Shown here: positions 60,899 to 64,000 of the stretch, one piece after another | How the letters are laid out: every line of letters begins with the position of its first letter | Numbering within the stretch: position 1 is the stretch's first letter | DNA from: CAWCWK01 sp963842125 | GTDB taxonomy: Bacteria > Pseudomonadota > Alphaproteobacteria > Rhizobiales > CAWCWK01 | Length of the DNA: 64,000 bases | Reading direction: 5' to 3' | Assembly: GCA_963842125.1 (NCBI GenBank) | Contig: CAWJFE010000005.1 | Coordinates: 1,674,001-1,738,000, forward strand | Translations under genes and position numbers: made by a program | Notes under the pieces: model-generated | What the model was told of the DNA's origin: nothing | What the model saw: only the letters and a program-made list of their open reading frames with translations | Database searches by the model: none

Positions 60899-62482
60899 AT
60901 GAACCGCTACACAACGCCTCTCGCGCTCGCGCTGATGGCCTCGACCGCGATGGTCAGCCTCGCCAATGCCGAGACGCTGCGCTGGGCCCGCGCCGGCGAC
61001 AGCCTGACGCTCGATCCGCATGCCCAGAACGAAGGCCCGACCCACACCCTCGCCCACCAGGTCTACGAGCCGCTGCTGCAGCGCGACATGGCCGGCGAGA
61101 TCATTCCGGCGCTGGCCACCGAGTGGTCCGTGACGGACGATCCGAACGTGTGGGAGTTCAAGCTCCGCGAGGGCGTCACCTTCCATGGCGGCGAGGAATT
61201 CACCGCCGAGGACGTCGTCTTCTCCTTCGAGCGCGCCCTGAAGCCGACCTCGGCGATGAAGGAGCTTCTCAACTCCATCGAATCGGTCGAGGCTGTCGAC
61301 GACTACACCGTCCGCTTCACCACCAAGGGTCCGAACCCGCTCCTGCCGGTGAACTTCACCAACCTCTTCGTCATGGACAGCGGCTGGGCCGAGGCCAACG
61401 ATGTGCTGGAGCCGCAGGACATCGCCAACGGCGAGACCAACTATGCGGCCTCCAACGCCAACGGCACCGGCGCCTTCGTCGTGACGAGCCGCGAGCCCGA
61501 CGCCCGCACCGTCCTCACTCAGAACGAGAATTACTGGGGCAAGGACGAGTTCCCGCTCGAAGTGACCGAGATCGTCTTCACCCCGATCCAGAGCCCCGCG
61601 ACCCGCGTCGCCGCGCTGCTGTCGGGCGAGGTCGACTTCATCCAGGACGTGCCGGTTCAGGACCTCGGCCGCGTCGATTCCGATGAGGCGCTCAAGGTCG
61701 TCACCGCGCCGCAGAACCGCACCATCTTCTTCGGCATGAACGTCTCCAAGGATGATCTCGACAGCGACGACGTCGACGGCAAGAATCCCTTCGCGGACGT
61801 GAAGGTGCGCCAGGCCATGAACATGGCGCTCAACCGGGATGCCATCAAGCAGGTCGTCATGCGCGACCAGTCGACCCCCACGGGCGTGATCATGCCGCCC
61901 TTCGTCAACGGCTGGACGGAAGCGCTCGACGCTTATCCGGACGTCGACATCGAGGCGGCAAAGGCCTTGATGGAAGAAGCCGGTTATGCGGACGGGTTCT
62001 CCGTCAGCCTCAACTGCCCGAACGATCGCTACGTCAACGATGAGGCGATCTGCCAGGCCGCCGTCGGCATGCTCGGCCAGATCGGCATCACGGTCGCGCT
62101 CGACGCCAAGCCCAAGGCGCAGCACTTCCCGCTCATCCAGAACGGCGAGACCGAGTTCTACATGCTCGGCTGGGGCGTCCCGACCTTCGATTCGGAGTAC
62201 GTCTTCAACTTCCTCGTTCACACGCGCGGCGACGAGCTGGGCAGCTGGAACAACACCGGCTACTCCAGCCCTGAACTCGACGAGAAGATCGTGAGCCTCG
62301 CTTCCAACACGGATGTCGATGCGCGGAACGCGACGATCGCCGAGATCTGGCAGACCGTGCAGGACGAGACGATCTACCTGCCGGTTCACCATCAGGTGCT
62401 CAACTGGGGCATGAAGGACGGGATCGACTTCGACGTGCAGCCGGAGGATCAGCCGCACTTCAAGTTCATGACGTTCAACTGA
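60899..62482 (+). CDS. Peptide/nickel-type ABC transporter substrate-binding protein (SBP family 5)
   Basis: A 527-residue DppA/OppA-family binding protein with a signal peptide ending ANAE. Family segments are LTLDPHAQNEGPTHTLAHQV, EFKLREGVTFHGGEEFTAED and NPFADVKVRQAMNMALNRDA, and the ligand-cleft SLNCPNDRYVNDEAICQA is shared with the following gene. No permease or ATPase gene is in the window; they are expected to the right. The ligand may be a di- or oligopeptide or a similar compound. Confidence 0.92.
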   Translation: MNRYTTPLALALMASTAMVSLANAETLRWARAGDSLTLDPHAQNEGPTHTLAHQVYEPLLQRDMAGEIIPALATEWSVTDDPNVWEFKLREGVTFHGGEEFTAEDVVFSFERALKPTSAMKELLNSIESVEAVDDYTVRFTTKGPNPLLPVNFTNLFVMDSGWAEANDVLEPQDIANGETNYAASNANGTGAFVVTSREPDARTVLTQNENYWGKDEFPLEVTEIVFTPIQSPATRVAALLSGEVDFIQDVPVQDLGRVDSDEALKVVTAPQNRTIFFGMNVSKDDLDSDDVDGKNPFADVKVRQAMNMALNRDAIKQVVMRDQSTPTGVIMPPFVNGWTEALDAYPDVDIEAAKALMEEAGYADGFSVSLNCPNDRYVNDEAICQAAVGMLGQIGITVALDAKPKAQHFPLIQNGETEFYMLGWGVPTFDSEYVFNFLVHTRGDELGSWNNTGYSSPELDEKIVSLASNTDVDARNATIAEIWQTVQDETIYLPVHHQVLNWGMKDGIDFDVQPEDQPHFKFMTFN

Positions 62483-62593
62483 TCGTGAGTTGACGGGCGG
62501 CCGCTTCGCCCGGCCTTCGGGCTGGCGCGGATCGGCCGTTCGTCTATCGTGCCGCATGCGCACCTCACACGAGCGAACTTGAAGAGACCCCCC

Positions 62594-64000
62594 ATGATCC
62601 TCCGCACCGCTTCCACGCTGGCTCTTCTCGCCGGCCTGACCTGCGCCGCGAACGCCGCCGAGTTCACCTGGGCCGGCACGACCGACCCGCAGACCATGGA
62701 CCCACACGCCGTCAACGCGGCGCCCGTTCTCGGCTTCCTCAACAACGTCTACGAGGGGCTCGTTCGGCGCGGCGAGGACATGTCGATCGAACCGGCGCTC
62801 GCCACGTCTTGGGAGCCTATCGGCGAGGATGGCAAGGGCGGCTGGAGGTTCACGCTTCGCGAGGGCGTCACCTTCCACGGCGGCGAGACCTTCGACGCCG
62901 ACGACGTGATCTTCTCCTACGAGCGCGCTTCGTCGGAGGAAGCCGATACCAAATCCTGGTTCGCGACCGTCGATCGCATGGAGAAGGTCGACGACTTCAC
63001 CATCGACGTCTTCACGACGAACCCGCAGCCCCTCTTCCCCAATTCGATCGCCAACTGGATGATCATGGACGCGGGATGGGCCGAGGCGAACGGCACGACC
63101 CGCCCGACGCAGGATGGCGACAACTTCGCCAACCAGACCACCAACGGTACCGGCGCCTTCATGATGACCGACCGCCAGCCGGGCATCCAGACGGTGCTGG
63201 AGCCCTTCGAGAGTTGGTGGGACGAGGCGAGCCACAACGTCACCCGCGGCATCTTCCGCCCGATCGAGAACGACGCCACCCGCGTGGCCGCGCTTCTCTC
63301 GGGCGAGATCGATATGATCAACCCCGTGCCCGTGCAGGATGCCGAGCGGGTCGCGGCCGCCGACGGCGTCAAGGTCATCCCCGGCATCGAAGCCCGCGTG
63401 ATCATGCTCGGCTTCGACCAGAACGAGGAGACCGACACCTTCGCCGATCCCCGCCTGCGCGAGGCCGTCGCCCGCGCGGTCAACGTGCCGGCCATCGTTC
63501 AGGTCGTCATGCGCGGCAATGCACAGCCGGTCTACCAGCTCGTCGGCCCCGGCATGAACGGCTATTCGGACGCCTTCGACACGCGGCCCGATACGGACGC
63601 GGCGGCTGCCAAGACGCTTCTCGCCGAGGCTGGCGCCGAGGGTCTCGAGATCAGCTTCAAGTGCCCGAACGACCGCTATCTCAACGACGAAGCCGTTTGC
63701 CAGGCGGTGACGGGCATGCTCGCGCAGGCCGGCATCACGGCCAATCTCGAGACGATGCCGGTTCGCAACTACTTCACCGAGATGCGCGAGAACGTCTCCG
63801 ACCTCTACCTTCTCGGCTGGTCGCCGGGCACGTTCGACGCCGAGCATCCCATCCGTTTCCTCCTCGCGACGCCCAACGCCGACACGGGTCTCGGCTCTTG
63901 GAATTTCGGCGGCTATTCGAACGATCGCGTCGATGAGCTTTTGCCGCTCATCCAGTCGGAGATCGACGCCGAGATCCGCCAGGGCATGGTCGACGAAGTC
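62594..64000 (+). CDS. Peptide/nickel-type ABC transporter substrate-binding protein (SBP family 5), partial at right edge
   Basis: A second family-5 binding protein, open from the ATG at 62594 to the window end (469 codons; about 50-60 residues missing). Signal peptide ends ANAAE. It shares the layout and key segments of the preceding gene (EFTWAGTTDPQTMDPHAVNA, LREGVTFHGGETFDADDVIF, FKCPNDRYLNDEAVCQA), so the two are tandem paralogues. The C-terminus and any linked permease genes lie outside. Confidence 0.92.
   Translation, partial: MILRTASTLALLAGLTCAANAAEFTWAGTTDPQTMDPHAVNAAPVLGFLNNVYEGLVRRGEDMSIEPALATSWEPIGEDGKGGWRFTLREGVTFHGGETFDADDVIFSYERASSEEADTKSWFATVDRMEKVDDFTIDVFTTNPQPLFPNSIANWMIMDAGWAEANGTTRPTQDGDNFANQTTNGTGAFMMTDRQPGIQTVLEPFESWWDEASHNVTRGIFRPIENDATRVAALLSGEIDMINPVPVQDAERVAAADGVKVIPGIEARVIMLGFDQNEETDTFADPRLREAVARAVNVPAIVQVVMRGNAQPVYQLVGPGMNGYSDAFDTRPDTDAAAAKTLLAEAGAEGLEISFKCPNDRYLNDEAVCQAVTGMLAQAGITANLETMPVRNYFTEMRENVSDLYLLGWSPGTFDAEHPIRFLLATPNADTGLGSWNFGGYSNDRVDELLPLIQSEIDAEIRQGMVDEV

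Noticed and set aside
60599..63847. 1082-codon open frame on the minus strand across the two binding-protein genes
   Set aside because: Antisense of two clear SBP genes; translation is charged and repetitive, spans intergenic gaps and resembles no protein family.
1..64000. CRISPR arrays, tRNA/rRNA genes, prophage or defence genes
   Set aside because: No regularly spaced direct repeats, no cloverleaf-like intergenic sequence and no phage or defence protein motif were noticed.

Overview
This is a 64 kb, GC-rich, densely coded chromosomal stretch with about 68 protein genes. No tRNA or rRNA gene, insertion sequence, prophage gene or CRISPR array was seen. Gene content points to an alphaproteobacterium, most likely a Hyphomicrobiales (rhizobia/Brucella-like) lineage. 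It carries the CtrA regulator and its phosphotransferase ChpT beside fliI/fliJ, an EipA (DUF1134) envelope protein, an Lrp-type PutR divergent from putA, a CcmFGHI cytochrome c maturation block, and a Flp/Tad (cpa) pilus locus.

Layout. 1-3.4 kb: proline catabolism (putA, running off the left edge, and divergent putR). 3.4-8.8 kb: a minus-strand unit of LysR regulator, DUF1445 hydro-lyase-like protein, TRAP transporter (dctP with an apparent frameshift, dctQ, dctM) and DUF2848 protein. 8.9-14.4 kb: a PaoABC-type molybdenum aldehyde oxidoreductase, a fumarylacetoacetate-hydrolase-fold enzyme and a YghU-type glutathione transferase. 14.5-19.4 kb: a second TRAP transporter with a DapA-family aldolase, divergent from a Gfo/Idh/MocA dehydrogenase. 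19.5-22.1 kb: a small exported protein, an L,D-transpeptidase lipoprotein and a cytochrome P450. 22.1-29.7 kb: an eleven-gene minus-strand molybdenum block (moaA, a small lipoprotein, moaD, moaE, moaB, moaC, moeA, moeB, modA, modB, modC) with mostly overlapping starts and stops. 30-34.1 kb: ccmF, ccmG, ccmH, ccmI. 34.4-42.4 kb: a coiled-coil membrane protein, eipA, a YHS protein, cysQ, chpT, a degenerate receiver, ctrA, fliI and fliJ. 42.5-44.0 kb: an NfeD/SPFH pair. 44.2-55.6 kb: Tad pilus genes in two opposed groups around the Flp pilin. 55.7-64 kb: two Fas1 proteins, a HAD hydrolase, an anti-sigma/ECF-sigma pair (sigma frameshifted), glucokinase, a Pmp3-like protein and two paralogous peptide-type binding proteins (the second leaves the right edge).

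How it works together. The molybdenum block takes up molybdate and builds the cofactor that PaoABC needs. The CtrA/ChpT pair sits among genes for the structures it classically controls (flagellum export, pili, envelope), and CtrA-box-like sites precede fliI and cpaB. The two TRAP units look like separate catabolic modules for unidentified acids. The most noteworthy features are the degenerate receiver next to chpT, two single-base frameshifts (dctP and the ECF sigma gene), two families of dispersed palindromic repeats in gene-end intergenic regions, and the uncharacterised LysR-DUF1445-TRAP-DUF2848 module.
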